The position numbers and the translations under genes are program-made. Positions 17,371-25,979 of a stretch of 64,000 nt of DNA are shown piece after piece. The notes under the pieces were generated by a model, which saw only the letters and a program-made list of their open reading frames with translations, was not told where the DNA came from and made no database searches. The DNA is from Clostridiales bacterium SIT11 (GTDB taxonomy: Bacteria > Bacillota > Clostridia > Tissierellales > Peptoniphilaceae): contig CYUK01000003.1 in NCBI GenBank assembly GCA_001299455.1, forward strand, positions 372,001 to 436,000, written 5' to 3'. Position 1 is the stretch's first letter. Every line of letters starts with the position of its first letter.

Positions 17371-17398
17371 AGAATACCATATTCTTCTTTTTTGTCAA
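17371..17398 (-). promoter_or_regulatory. Promoter of the thiS-F-G-H operon
   Basis: TTGACA (17393-17398 read on the minus strand), 16-base spacer, TATTCT (17371-17376). The near-consensus -35 and good spacing make this one of the clearest promoters in the window. Confidence 0.8.
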
Positions 17399-17499
17399 GC
17401 ATTTTGAAAGTTAAAGTCTTTCAACTTTTCCATCTCCCTCTCCCATTTTCTTTCTCCGTCTGTCCCTTCTAAAGTATTTGAATTGTTTTAAACTCCTTC

Positions 17500-18327
17500 T
17501 TAAAGGCTAATCTCTAAAACAATGGGAGTGTGGTCTTGGCGGGGGCCAGAGTCCAACATTTCTGACCGACTTACAGCTCCTTCAAGGCCCTCACTCACTA
17601 AAAAGTAGTCAATCCTCCAGCCAGAATTATTAATTTTGCTGGTCTTGACCCTTTGGGCCCACCAAGAATAAACGCCCTCTACATCTCCATGGAGGTGGCG
17701 GAAACTATCAATAAATCCTCGATTTAAGAGTTTGGTAAAACCTTCCCGCTCTTCATCAGTAAAGCCAGGAGATTGACGATTACTTTGGGGATTGGCCAGG
17801 TCAATTTCCTTGTGGGCCACATTGTAGTCTCCTGTGGCGATAACTGGTTTTTTCTTGCTTAAGTCTTCCAAATACTCCCCATACTTTTCATCCCAAACTT
17901 GCCGGTCCCCCAGGCGGACTAGGCCATTCCCTGCATTCGGGGTGTAGACTTGGTTAAAGAAAAAGTCTTCAAATTCCAGGGTAATCATCCGTCCCTCTGC
18001 ATCCATGGGTTCTGGTGCACCAATTTTAGGTAGGGTCACTTCAGGACTCATACCTTTTTTATAGAGGGTCATAGTCCCTGCATAGCCCTTCCTAGCAGGT
18101 TCACAGGAAGTGACCCAAGCATAGTCATAGTCTGGAAACCACTGGGCCAGAAGTTCCTGGTGTTTTTTACTGGGCCCCTTGACGGGCAACTTGGTTTCTT
18201 GGATGGCAATAATATCTGCATCTTCCTCTTGTATTGTTTTTAAGACCTGTCGAGACAGCTGGGCCCGGGCTGAGTCACTGGTTAAGGCCGCATTTAAAGA
18301 ATCAATATTCCATGAAATAAATTTCAT
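17500..18327 (-). CDS. xth: Exodeoxyribonuclease III (AP endonuclease)
   Basis: Base-excision-repair nuclease of the exonuclease III family, 275 residues. Motifs: FISWNIDSLNAAL at the N-terminus (catalytic Asn), IIAIQETKLP near residue 40 (metal-binding Glu), VYTPNAGNGLVRL near residue 128, TGDYNVAH near residue 165 (Asp-Asn pair), WRIDYFLVS near residue 240, and the catalytic RQDHTPI at the C-terminus. It starts at ATG 18327 behind AGGAGG and has its own transcription unit. Confidence 0.95.
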   Translation of the reverse strand: MKFISWNIDSLNAALTSDSARAQLSRQVLKTIQEEDADIIAIQETKLPVKGPSKKHQELLAQWFPDYDYAWVTSCEPARKGYAGTMTLYKKGMSPEVTLPKIGAPEPMDAEGRMITLEFEDFFFNQVYTPNAGNGLVRLGDRQVWDEKYGEYLEDLSKKKPVIATGDYNVAHKEIDLANPQSNRQSPGFTDEEREGFTKLLNRGFIDSFRHLHGDVEGVYSWWAQRVKTSKINNSGWRIDYFLVSEGLEGAVSRSEMLDSGPRQDHTPIVLEISL

Positions 18328-18424
18328 CTTTTCCTCCTTACTGGTATTCTTCTACTTGCTATTTTAGCAAATAAGCAGCCTCCTTACAAATGAAGATAAA
18401 AATTCCCCTAAAAGTCCATAAAAA

Positions 18425-18453
18425 AAGAAAACCCACAAGCTGTGGGCTTCTCT
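18425..18453. terminator. Terminator downstream of the AIM24-family gene
   Basis: Stem CCCACA/TGTGGG at 18432-18446, extended by AGAA/TTCT, with A-run on one side and T-rich run on the other; usable for the minus-strand gene that ends at 18463. Confidence 0.8.
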
Positions 18454-18462
18454 TTAAAAAAA

Positions 18463-19134
18463 TTATTGTTGGATTAAATAGGGGCCTAGGCTTTGGGCCA
18501 ATTTTTGGATGGGCATGGATTGGACCACAACCTGGCCAGGTCCCTTGACCACTGTATTAAAGAGGCCTTCTCCGCCGAAGACAATATTTTTTAAGCCTTC
18601 CACTTGTTGGATTTCCATTTCACAGCTATCATCCATAGCTGCTAAAGATCCTGTATCCATGACAAGTTTTTCTCCAGGAGCCAGGTCATAGATTTGGCAG
18701 TAGCCATCTACTTCTAAAAAGGCAGTCCCTGGGCCTGTGATTTTCTGCATGATAAATCCTTCTCCCCCAAACAAGCCTGCGCCTAGTTTTTTACGGAAAT
18801 AGACAGAAATGTCCACTCCTTCTGTGGCACACAAAAAAGCCCTCTTTTGGACAATAATACTTTGACCAGCTTCTAGGTCCCTGGCCAGGATTTGTCCGGG
18901 GAAATTGGAAGCAAAGGCAATTTCTGCCGGTCCCCGGGCCTTGTAGGTGGATAAAAATAAAGATTCTCCGGAAAACATCCTTCCTAGAGCCTTGCCAAGT
19001 CCCCCAGAGCTGGTGGATGTTTCAATATCTCCCTTCATCCAAGACCGGCCTCCAGCCTGGGAGATGAGGGTGTCGCCTGCATTTAGTTGAAAAGTGAGGA
19101 CAGGTAGGCTGTCCCCTTTAATGGTGTAGTCCAT
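18463..19134 (-). CDS. AIM24/TIGR00266-family protein
   Basis: Protein of 223 residues belonging to the widespread AIM24 (TIGR00266) family of trimeric beta-propeller-like folds with no known enzymatic role in bacteria. Repeated glycine-rich strands are visible: LNAGDTLISQAGGRSWM near residue 18, FASNFPGQILARDL near residue 75, FGGEGFIMQKITGPGTAFLE near residue 122, and NIVFGGEGLFNTVVKGPG near residue 185. No signal peptide or membrane segment. It stands alone between terminators; family is clear, role unknown. Confidence 0.88.
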   Translation of the reverse strand: MDYTIKGDSLPVLTFQLNAGDTLISQAGGRSWMKGDIETSTSSGGLGKALGRMFSGESLFLSTYKARGPAEIAFASNFPGQILARDLEAGQSIIVQKRAFLCATEGVDISVYFRKKLGAGLFGGEGFIMQKITGPGTAFLEVDGYCQIYDLAPGEKLVMDTGSLAAMDDSCEMEIQQVEGLKNIVFGGEGLFNTVVKGPGQVVVQSMPIQKLAQSLGPYLIQQ

Positions 19135-19192
19135 GGTTTCCTCCTTTATCTTCTTTATATCTTATTTTTTTATATACCCAAAATTTTTCAGT

Positions 19193-20086
19193 TTATTTAG
19201 ATTTTCTCAAGTCCACCATGGATTCAATAGCTCCAAAGCGACCGATGGATTTTTGGGCATAGGATGTGGCAAAGGCCATGGCTTCCCTATCTTTCTTCCC
19301 CTGGGCCAGGCCATGGACAAAGGCTCCAAGATAGGAATCTCCAGCCCCTGTCGTGTCTTTCACTAGACAGGTTTTTGATGGAAGGTGAAAATGTTCTTCC
19401 TTAGTAAAGAGGCTGGACCCCCGGGCTCCCTGGGTTAAAACCAGCTTGCCTACTCCTTTTTCCAATAAACTTCGGGCCCGGTCTTCTTCTCCGTATCCCT
19501 CCAAGGGCCCTCCTGTTAAAATGGATAACTCTGTTTCATTGGGAATCAGGTAGTCGATATAGGAATAATAGTCTTCTTTAAAGGAAGGATTCCCTGGAGC
19601 CGGGTTGACCAAGGTTGTTAAACCGTAATCTTTCCCTATTTCAAGGGCCCTATAGACAATCTCTAAGGGAAGTTCAAATTGAAGGACAAGGTAGTCTGCT
19701 TTTTTAAAGAGAAAGGATTTTTCCTCCAGGTCTTCTGGCCTAATTTTCCAGTCAGCTCCAGGATTCACCACAATGGTATTATCTCCATTCTTATCTACAT
19801 AAATACAGGCCGCTCCTGTAGGCCCTTCCTGGTCCAGTATATAAGAGGGATTGAACCCTTCTTCCTTTAGAAAGGATTTAATTTTTCTTCCTTCTTCATC
19901 CTCTCCCACACTTCCTAAAAGGTCCACCTGACCACCACAACGGGCACAGGCTATGGCCTGGTTTAAGCCCTTGCCTCCCAAGGACTTGTAGGCTTCCTCA
20001 GCTAAAATGGTCTCTCCTCTTTCAGGCAAATGGTCCAGGCGGTAGTTTTGGTCCATGTGGATGGATCCTATAACAAGTATGGACAT
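19193..20086 (-). CDS. PfkB-family sugar kinase, ribokinase-like
   Basis: Carbohydrate kinase of 297 residues. The N-terminal substrate motif is LGGKGLNQAIACARCGG near residue 38, and the C-terminal ATP/anion-hole motif is DTTGAGDSYLGAFVHG near residue 240 with the catalytic Asp. Length and layout fit ribokinase. It starts 4 bases after the nucleoside hydrolase gene, so ribose released from nucleosides is the natural substrate in this operon; a different furanose or nucleoside cannot be excluded. Confidence 0.9.
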   Translation of the reverse strand: MSILVIGSIHMDQNYRLDHLPERGETILAEEAYKSLGGKGLNQAIACARCGGQVDLLGSVGEDEEGRKIKSFLKEEGFNPSYILDQEGPTGAACIYVDKNGDNTIVVNPGADWKIRPEDLEEKSFLFKKADYLVLQFELPLEIVYRALEIGKDYGLTTLVNPAPGNPSFKEDYYSYIDYLIPNETELSILTGGPLEGYGEEDRARSLLEKGVGKLVLTQGARGSSLFTKEEHFHLPSKTCLVKDTTGAGDSYLGAFVHGLAQGKKDREAMAFATSYAQKSIGRFGAIESMVDLRKSK

Positions 20087-20090
20087 GGTT

Positions 20091-21002
20091 TTAATCCTTC
20101 CCCTTTCTCAGGAGTTCTTCTTGGAAGACATCCATTAAAAAATCCGGATCCACCCCGGTATAGAGGCGACAGTTCTTCCTGGAACTGGTCTTGTCCACTT
20201 GAACCAATCCTCGCCTTTCTTCTCCAGTTTCCACTTTTAAGTCCACTTCTTCCCAGGTAAACTTTTCTTGGTACTTGTCCACTAAAAGAGTCAAGGGATC
20301 GTGGAGTATACAGCCTCGCACGCCGTCTTTTCTTTGGTAGATATCTAAGTAGGCCTTGGTAATTTCTTGAATAAATTTCCCAATTTTTGGATTTTCTTTT
20401 TCTATAGATTCCATCCTGTCCTGGGTCAGAAGACCATACTGGGTCAGGTCCAGGGGAACTAAGTCTACCAGGCCAGGAAAGTTTTCAAAAACATCCCAGG
20501 CGCTATGGGGGTCACACCAAAAATTATATTCTGCCAGGGCTGTCACATTTCCAGGCACATAGGCATTGCCGCCCATAACAATAAGTCGGGCATTTTTAAA
20601 GGCTTCTCGGTCTTTTTTTAAGGCCAGGGCCAAGTTGGTCAAGGGTCCCAGGGCATAAATGGTCACAGGTTCCTTTTTTAAAAGGGCAATTAAGGCGTCC
20701 ATACCATTTTCCTGGTAGTCCAAGTCTTCATAGGGAAGGTCCGTTCCTCCCAAGCCATCCCCTCCATGAATATCCACCCCCGTACTCAGGGGGTAGACTT
20801 GGGGTCTATCTGTTTCTGTATAAATAGGAAAGTCTTTCCCTAAAAAATGACTTAGGCGAAAGACATTAACAAGTCCCTGGTCCCGGTGGACATTTCCAGA
20901 AACCAGAGAAATCCCTTTAATATCCAGTCCCATTTGATGTGCCAGAACAATGGCTACCGCATCATCAATGCCAGGGTCTGTGTCTATAAATACTTTTTTC
21001 AT
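20091..21002 (-). CDS. Nucleoside hydrolase (IUNH family)
   Basis: Inosine-uridine-preferring type nucleoside hydrolase, 303 residues. The calcium-binding signature DTDPGIDDAVAI is at residues 6-17, ALGPLTNLALAL near residue 125, and GGNAYVPGNVTALAEYNFWCDP near residue 150 (written here as GGNAY...NFWCDP) carries the ribose-binding Asn and Asp. I use the ATG at 21002: a GTG six bases upstream falls within the ribosome site AGAGGTGG. It lies between xpt and the sugar kinase and would yield free base plus ribose for them. Confidence 0.93.
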   Translation of the reverse strand: MKKVFIDTDPGIDDAVAIVLAHQMGLDIKGISLVSGNVHRDQGLVNVFRLSHFLGKDFPIYTETDRPQVYPLSTGVDIHGGDGLGGTDLPYEDLDYQENGMDALIALLKKEPVTIYALGPLTNLALALKKDREAFKNARLIVMGGNAYVPGNVTALAEYNFWCDPHSAWDVFENFPGLVDLVPLDLTQYGLLTQDRMESIEKENPKIGKFIQEITKAYLDIYQRKDGVRGCILHDPLTLLVDKYQEKFTWEEVDLKVETGEERRGLVQVDKTSSRKNCRLYTGVDPDFLMDVFQEELLRKGKD

Positions 21003-21023
21003 TTCCACCTCTTTTGTTCAATC

Positions 21024-21611
21024 TTAATGGCCCTCTTTAAAATAGATTTCTTGCTTTTCCCAGTCAATACCTGCAATCCGTACAATGGAATAGACCTCTA
21101 AGCCTGCTTCCTCCAACCTTTGCCGGCCTGGCTGGAAGGACTTTTCCACGCAAATTCCAATTCCCGCCACCTGGGCCCCAGCTTGGGAGACCAAGTCCAC
21201 CAGGCCCATAGAGGCCTCGCCATTGGCCAGGAAATCATCAATAATTAAGACAGAATCTTCCTTTTTTAAGTAATCCTTGGATACCACCACCTGGGACCAG
21301 GTCTTTTTTGTATAGGAATAAATATCCTTGGAATAGTGGTCCTGGCCCTCCATGGTGGAAGGCTTGGCTTTTTTGGCAAAAACCATGGGGACATTGAGCT
21401 CGGCCGCCAGCATAATAGCCGGTGCAATGCCGGAAGCTTCTATGGTTAAAATCTTGCTAATTCCCCGGTCTTTAAAGTGCCTGTAAAAATCCCCTGCAAC
21501 TTCCTTCATCACCTGGGGATCAATTTGTTGGTTTAAAAATGAGTCAATCTTTAGTACATTTCCAGGGCAGATGACCCCGTCTTTGCGAATGCGTTCTTCT
21601 AAATAGGTCAA
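21024..21611 (-). CDS. xpt: Xanthine phosphoribosyltransferase
   Basis: Purine salvage enzyme converting xanthine and PRPP to XMP; 195 residues, as in Bacillus Xpt. The N-terminus reads LEERIRKDGVICPGNVLKID, the PRPP-binding loop is VLIIDDFLANGEA near residue 122, and EASGIAPAIMLA near residue 58 is typical of Xpt. Start codon is TTG (21611) with GGAGG seven bases before it; no ATG is near. No purine riboswitch can be seen in the 29-base gap upstream. Confidence 0.94.
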   Translation of the reverse strand: MTYLEERIRKDGVICPGNVLKIDSFLNQQIDPQVMKEVAGDFYRHFKDRGISKILTIEASGIAPAIMLAAELNVPMVFAKKAKPSTMEGQDHYSKDIYSYTKKTWSQVVVSKDYLKKEDSVLIIDDFLANGEASMGLVDLVSQAGAQVAGIGICVEKSFQPGRQRLEEAGLEVYSIVRIAGIDWEKQEIYFKEGH

Positions 21612-21640
21612 ATCTCTTCCTCCTCCCTGTCTTTTCTATT

Positions 21641-22621
21641 TTACCATATTTTTTCAGATGGTTCTCCCATGGGTTTGTCGGTAATATAGGCATTGAGCTT
21701 GGTAAACCGGTCTAGGTTTTTAAAGACTTGGTAGATGGCCGACCGGATGATAAATTCTTCCACAGTCTTGGGAAGAGGCAGTTTATCTGCATTTTTCTTT
21801 AGGTAGTTAATTCTCTCTTGGACGGCATGGATAGCTCCTTCTTCTGTTAACTGGGTAGAGGTGGTCTTGAGCATGTAGGACATTTGCAGACCCTTTGCAT
21901 AGGAAGGAGGAATTTCCGACAAGTCTTCATACATTTCCTTCAATAAATCCAGCTCTTGCCGGCGAAGATTTAAGTCATATAAAATCAGACTGGAGTCTTG
22001 GTTCATATTTTCATCTTCAGTGACAGCCAATTTTATGGCCTTTTCCAGGTTGTCTTCCAGTTGCTTAAAGAGATGTTCATATTCTTGGACATCCAGGTCC
22101 TCTGTCAGGCTCCGAGCAAAAAGATTTAGGATGGCCTTGATTTCTTCGTCAATTTCTATAATTAGTGCCTTCAGGTGTTTTTCTTCATTGGGCGCATAAA
22201 AATTCGTAAGCATGGCAAATCCCGTCCCTATAAAAACAAGGGCTAATTCGTTTAAAATAAGACCTGAATTGATGGTCTGGGCGGTTAAAATATGGGTCAC
22301 AATGACGCTGGAGGGCCCCAAGCCCAATTCCACCTTCAGTAAAAAAGAAACAGGAACAAAAATCAAGAGATAGAGGCCAAAAATCCAGTTGGTATATCCG
22401 AATAGCTCAAAGCAAACCCCTCCAATGGTCAAGGCCACCACTGCAGATAAGGCTCTTTTGAGGCTCCCTTCAAGAGTTGCCCGTCTGGTGTCAAAAACAT
22501 TTAAAATTGCAATAATCCCCGCTGCCGTAGCATATTCAAGCCCTAGGGCCTGGGCCATTACAATAGCTAAAATGGTCGCCACCACAGTTTTTATGGTGCG
22601 AATAAAGACTGTTTTTCTCAT
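21641..22621 (-). CDS. Aromatic acid exporter family membrane protein (ArAE_1)
   Basis: Membrane protein of 326 residues with an N-terminal block of about five or six membrane segments (residues 1-145) and a C-terminal cytoplasmic helical domain (residues 150-320) rich in Glu and Lys. The opening RTIKTVVATILAIVMAQALG and the FDTRRATLEGSLKR loop match the ArAE_1/DUF939 family of predicted exporters. It is the first gene of the xpt-nucleoside hydrolase-kinase operon; whether it moves purines or nucleosides is an inference from position only. Confidence 0.8.
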   Translation of the reverse strand: MRKTVFIRTIKTVVATILAIVMAQALGLEYATAAGIIAILNVFDTRRATLEGSLKRALSAVVALTIGGVCFELFGYTNWIFGLYLLIFVPVSFLLKVELGLGPSSVIVTHILTAQTINSGLILNELALVFIGTGFAMLTNFYAPNEEKHLKALIIEIDEEIKAILNLFARSLTEDLDVQEYEHLFKQLEDNLEKAIKLAVTEDENMNQDSSLILYDLNLRRQELDLLKEMYEDLSEIPPSYAKGLQMSYMLKTTSTQLTEEGAIHAVQERINYLKKNADKLPLPKTVEEFIIRSAIYQVFKNLDRFTKLNAYITDKPMGEPSEKIW

Positions 22622-22710
22622 ATTTCCTCCTATCGTACATTTATTTATATATATACCCTAACTTTAGAAAAAATCTCTCCCCTCTTCCCTTTCCCCTTAA
22701 GGGCTATTTC

Positions 22711-22720
22711 ATGCTATACT
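22711..22720 (+). promoter_or_regulatory. Extended -10 promoter of the aldo-keto reductase
   Basis: ATGCTATACT contains TG-n-TATACT, an extended -10, 35 bases before the gene's ATG. No good -35 is seen, as is common for extended -10 promoters. Confidence 0.5.
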
Positions 22721-22755
22721 AGAAATAAGGATTTGTACTTAAGGAGGCCTATTTG

Positions 22756-23883
22756 ATGAAAAAACTTGGTTTTGGTTTAATGCGCCTTCCCCTCCTTCCT
22801 GGGGAAGAAAAAAAGATTGATTTAGAGCACTTAAATGATATGGTAGACTACTTTATTGAGGAGGGCTTCACCTATTTTGATACAGCCTGGTTCTACCACA
22901 AGGAGCAGTCGGAAGTTGCCATTGGCAAGGCCCTGGTAGACCGGTATCCTAGAGATGCCTATACCCTGGCCGATAAAATGCCCATTGCCCTTTTAAATCC
23001 TGAAGGAAAGTCCCCTGAAGAAAAGGAACACGAACTGGAAGACTACTTTCAAAAGCAGCTGGAAAAAACAGGCGCCGGCTTTTTTGACTACTACCTGCTC
23101 CATTCCCTAGATGCCAAAAAATTTGCTGTGGCCAAGTCCTACCGGGCCTATGAATTTTTACTGGAGAAAAAACGTCAGGGCTATGTTAAGGAATTAGGCT
23201 GCTCCTTCCATGACAGTCCCGAAGTTTTAGAGGATATTTTGTCCACCTACAAGGACCTGGACTTTATCCAACTCCAAATTAACTACCTGGACTGGGACCA
23301 CGAAAAAATTCAGTCCAAGGCCTGCTACCAAGTAGCCCGAGACTTTGGAAAAAAGATTGTGGTCATGGAACCTATTAAAGGAGGAAACTTGGCCCAGATT
23401 CCAGAAAAAGACCTGGAAGACTTAAAGGCACTTCGGCCAAATCTTAGTCCGGCAACCTGGGCCCTCTCCTTTGCCGCCAGCCTGGATGGGGTTTTTATGG
23501 TCTTATCTGGCATGTCCAACCTAGACCAAATGAAGGAAAATACCAGAGCCATGAAGGATTTTCGTCCCTTAAATCCAGAAGAAATGGAAGCCCTTCACAG
23601 GGTCCGGGAAGACTTGAAAAAGAGCAAGACCATTGCCTGTACAGAATGTGAATACTGCCTGACAGAATGCCCTCAAGGCATTCCCATCCCTTCCTACTTT
23701 GCCTACTTTAACCGAGACAAGCTTGGCCTAGGCGGGGACCAAGGCCGACTTTTTGCCAATAAAAAAGAAGACTCCACTCCTCCCTCTGCCTGTATTGCCT
23801 GTGGGGCCTGCCAAGAAATTTGCCCCCAATACCTGCCTATTATTGACCTGCTAAAAAAAGTAGACCAACATTTTTCCCATTAA
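22756..23883 (+). CDS. Aldo/keto reductase with C-terminal 4Fe-4S domain
   Basis: Oxidoreductase of 375 residues: an aldo-keto reductase barrel (LGFGLMRLPLLP at the N-terminus, YFDTAWFYHKEQSE with the catalytic Tyr near residue 51, DYYLLHSLDA near residue 108) joined to a ferredoxin-like tail. The tail holds CTECEYCLTECPQGIP near residue 295 and CIACGACQEICPQYLP near residue 350. This fusion is common in strict anaerobes and is thought to couple NAD(P)H with ferredoxin. I use ATG 22756; a TTG one codon earlier is less well placed after AGGAGG. Confidence 0.92.
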   Translation: MKKLGFGLMRLPLLPGEEKKIDLEHLNDMVDYFIEEGFTYFDTAWFYHKEQSEVAIGKALVDRYPRDAYTLADKMPIALLNPEGKSPEEKEHELEDYFQKQLEKTGAGFFDYYLLHSLDAKKFAVAKSYRAYEFLLEKKRQGYVKELGCSFHDSPEVLEDILSTYKDLDFIQLQINYLDWDHEKIQSKACYQVARDFGKKIVVMEPIKGGNLAQIPEKDLEDLKALRPNLSPATWALSFAASLDGVFMVLSGMSNLDQMKENTRAMKDFRPLNPEEMEALHRVREDLKKSKTIACTECEYCLTECPQGIPIPSYFAYFNRDKLGLGGDQGRLFANKKEDSTPPSACIACGACQEICPQYLPIIDLLKKVDQHFSH

Positions 23884-23888
23884 ATTTA

Positions 23889-23914
23889 AAGCTCCCTTTT
23901 TCCAGGGAGCTTTT
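23889..23914 (+). terminator. Terminator of the aldo-keto reductase gene
   Basis: AAGCTCCC and GGGAGCTT arms around TTTTTCCA, followed by TTTTCC. Confidence 0.88.
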
Positions 23915-23920
23915 CCTTGC

Positions 23921-23952
23921 AAAAAAACAGGAGCTGGCTCAGCCAACTCCTG
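23921..23952 (-). terminator. Terminator of the NhaC-family gene
   Basis: CAGGAG-TGGCT/AGCCA-CTCCTG stem (23928-23952) followed on the minus strand by seven T. Confidence 0.85.
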
Positions 23953-23972
23953 GTCTTTAAAAATTTCTAATT

Positions 23973-25598
23973 TTATTCACTCTTTAAGGCTACAGAAAAT
24001 CTTCCCTTGACCTCTTGCCGTCTTTTGATGAAAAGTAGGAAGGCCACGAGGGCAACAATGCCGAAGCCCAAACCTAAAACAAAGGAATGACTAAATCCAG
24101 CAATAATAAAGGAAATAGCACTCACCGAGGCCACGAGAAGGCCATAGGGCAGCTGGGTGGAGACATGGTCCACGTGGGCACAGCCGGCTCCAGCTGAAGA
24201 CATAATGGTTGTATCGGAAATTGGAGAGCAGTGGTCCCCACAAACAGCTCCAGATAGGCAAGCAGAAATCCCAATGATAAAGAGGGGGTTGCTGGAATCA
24301 AACATGGAAGCGACAATGGGAATTAAGATTCCGAAAGTTCCCCAGGAAGTTCCTGTTGCAAAGGCAAGTAAAATCGCTACAATAAAGATTACGGCAGGAA
24401 GTAAAGAGGTCAGTCCTTCAGCAGCTCCTCCCATGAGACCGCCAACATATTCTGCAGATCCTAAAAGATTGTTGGAAATGTTCTTTAAGGAAGTGGCCAT
24501 GGTTAAAATAATAATGGCCGGTACCATGGCATTAAAGCCTTCTGGTAGGCAATCCATGGCCTTTTCAAAGCTTAAAACACCTCTTAAAACAAAGTAAATA
24601 ATACTAATAATTAAAGTAATGACAGATCCCCAGGGCAAGCCTACTGTGGCATCGGTATTTCCAAAGGCGCCAACAAAATCTCCTTGGAATTCTCCGCCGG
24701 CTTCAAAGAAGCCCCCTACATAAATTAGGGCAAGAACAGAGATGACAATTAAGGTCAGGATTGGAAGAACTAAGTCTAAAACCCGTCCATCTGGATGGCC
24801 CTTTTCTGCCGTCATGGTCCCTTCCCGGTGACTTAGGTCTCCGTCTAAAACAGCCTTCTTTTCAAAGCCGGCCATGGGCCCAAAGTCTACATCTAACATC
24901 ACCATAGAGAAGACAAAAATCAAAGTTAAAAGAGAGTAAAAATTGTAGGGAATAGCCCGTACAAAAAGTTCAATCCCTGAAAGTCCTGTTCCGTCTGCAT
25001 AGCCTGAAACAGCAGCTGCCCAAGAGGATATGGGGGCGATCATACAGATTGGCGCCGCAGTGGCATCAATAATATAGGCAAGCTTGACCCGAGACACCTG
25101 GTGGCTATCTGTAATAGGCCGCATAACAGAGCCTACAGTCAAGCAATTAAAATAGTCATCAATAAAAATTAAAATCCCTAGTAAAAAAGTAGCCAGTTGA
25201 GATTCTCTCCGGCCCTTAATTTTTTCCACAGCCCAGCGCCCAAAGGCGGAAGTTCCACCGGATTTGTTAATTAAGGCAACCAGAACACCCAAGATAACTA
25301 GAAAGATAAAAATCCCAGCGGTGTCGGCAACAGACTGGATAAAGCCATCAGAAATTACATGGTCCATGGCCGTGGGGAAAGACCCTCCAGAGGCTAAAAC
25401 AGCCCCAATAAAAATCCCTGTAAACAAGGAGGAATACACTTCCTTGGTCATTAAAGCCAGGGCAATGGCAACAATCGGCGGTAGTAGGGCCCAAGCCGTT
25501 CCCTTGGTCTCAACTCCACTTCCTACAGCATAGGCCGAGATGCCAATAGCGATAAGTCCTACAATTAAGGCAATGTAAAGATTTCTCTTACTTGTCAT
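23973..25598 (-). CDS. NhaC-family carrier, predicted lysine transporter (LysW-type)
   Basis: Membrane carrier of 541 residues with about 12 segments in the NhaC Na+/H+ antiporter family. FIDDYFNCLTVGSVMRPITD near residue 155 and ATGTSWGTFGILIPI and GDHCSPISDTTIMSSAGAG toward the C-terminus are family hallmarks. A lysine riboswitch precedes it, and LYS-element-controlled NhaC proteins have been proposed as lysine transporters, so lysine uptake coupled to Na+ or H+ is likelier here than pH control. I start at ATG 25598 behind AAGGGAG; an upstream ATG 75 bases earlier falls in the riboswitch terminator. Confidence 0.88.
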   Translation of the reverse strand: MTSKRNLYIALIVGLIAIGISAYAVGSGVETKGTAWALLPPIVAIALALMTKEVYSSLFTGIFIGAVLASGGSFPTAMDHVISDGFIQSVADTAGIFIFLVILGVLVALINKSGGTSAFGRWAVEKIKGRRESQLATFLLGILIFIDDYFNCLTVGSVMRPITDSHQVSRVKLAYIIDATAAPICMIAPISSWAAAVSGYADGTGLSGIELFVRAIPYNFYSLLTLIFVFSMVMLDVDFGPMAGFEKKAVLDGDLSHREGTMTAEKGHPDGRVLDLVLPILTLIVISVLALIYVGGFFEAGGEFQGDFVGAFGNTDATVGLPWGSVITLIISIIYFVLRGVLSFEKAMDCLPEGFNAMVPAIIILTMATSLKNISNNLLGSAEYVGGLMGGAAEGLTSLLPAVIFIVAILLAFATGTSWGTFGILIPIVASMFDSSNPLFIIGISACLSGAVCGDHCSPISDTTIMSSAGAGCAHVDHVSTQLPYGLLVASVSAISFIIAGFSHSFVLGLGFGIVALVAFLLFIKRRQEVKGRFSVALKSE

Positions 25599-25640
25599 TT
25601 TCAATTCTCCCTTCATTATTCCTTTTCCATCGTTCTTACT

Positions 25641-25880
25641 TAAACAAATAAAAAGAGCCATGACGCTCGCCATGACTTAAATTTCTTCACTGGAATAATG
25701 AAGCTTTAAAACCACGACAGCACTCCGTTTTGGTAAACGACAGTCCGGCGGATATTCTCCGACGGCCCGGTAGCCAGGGTCCTTGGGCAGGTCCTTAGTT
25801 CCTCGGCGATACTTCCTTTGGCAAGCTTCCATTTCCCGAAAAAAGCTTGTTACTTATAAGTCTCGCGCCTCTATCACGCT
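25641..25880 (-). ncRNA. Lysine riboswitch (L-box) with terminator
   Basis: The aptamer spans about 25705-25880. Read on the minus strand it opens with TGATAGAGGCGCGAG and AAGTAAC, has GGAAGTATCGCCGAGG and CTGGCTACCGGG in the middle, then CCGGACTGTCG and GGAGTGCTGTCG, which closes the first helix. These match the conserved L-box core in order. A terminator follows at 25656-25677 (AGTCATGGC and GTCATGGCT arms with GU pairs) with a T-run at 25641-25655. The logic is transcription stop at high lysine. Confidence 0.88.
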
Positions 25881-25898
25881 TTTTAACTTGTTTCATGT

Positions 25899-25927
25899 AT
25901 CCTACCATCTATTTTCTATCTTGTCAA
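25899..25927 (-). promoter_or_regulatory. Promoter of the lysine riboswitch transcript
   Basis: TTGACA (25922-25927), 17-base spacer, TAGGAT (25899-25904), about 18 bases before the first aptamer helix. Confidence 0.75.
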
Positions 25928-25979
25928 CCTGTTTTTTGAAAATCTTTATAAATTTTAAGTAGATTCCCTTCCTTTTTTC

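Noticed and set aside
17295-17402. N-terminal extension of ThiS to an upstream ATG
   Set aside because: It would cross the promoter and the terminator hairpin, and ThiS proteins are about 65 residues.
21612-21640. Purine riboswitch before xpt
   Set aside because: Only 29 bases separate xpt from the upstream gene; nothing fits the three-way junction.
25599-25673. 25-residue N-terminal extension of the NhaC-family carrier
   Set aside because: The extension lies in the riboswitch terminator, and the downstream ATG has the proper ribosome site.
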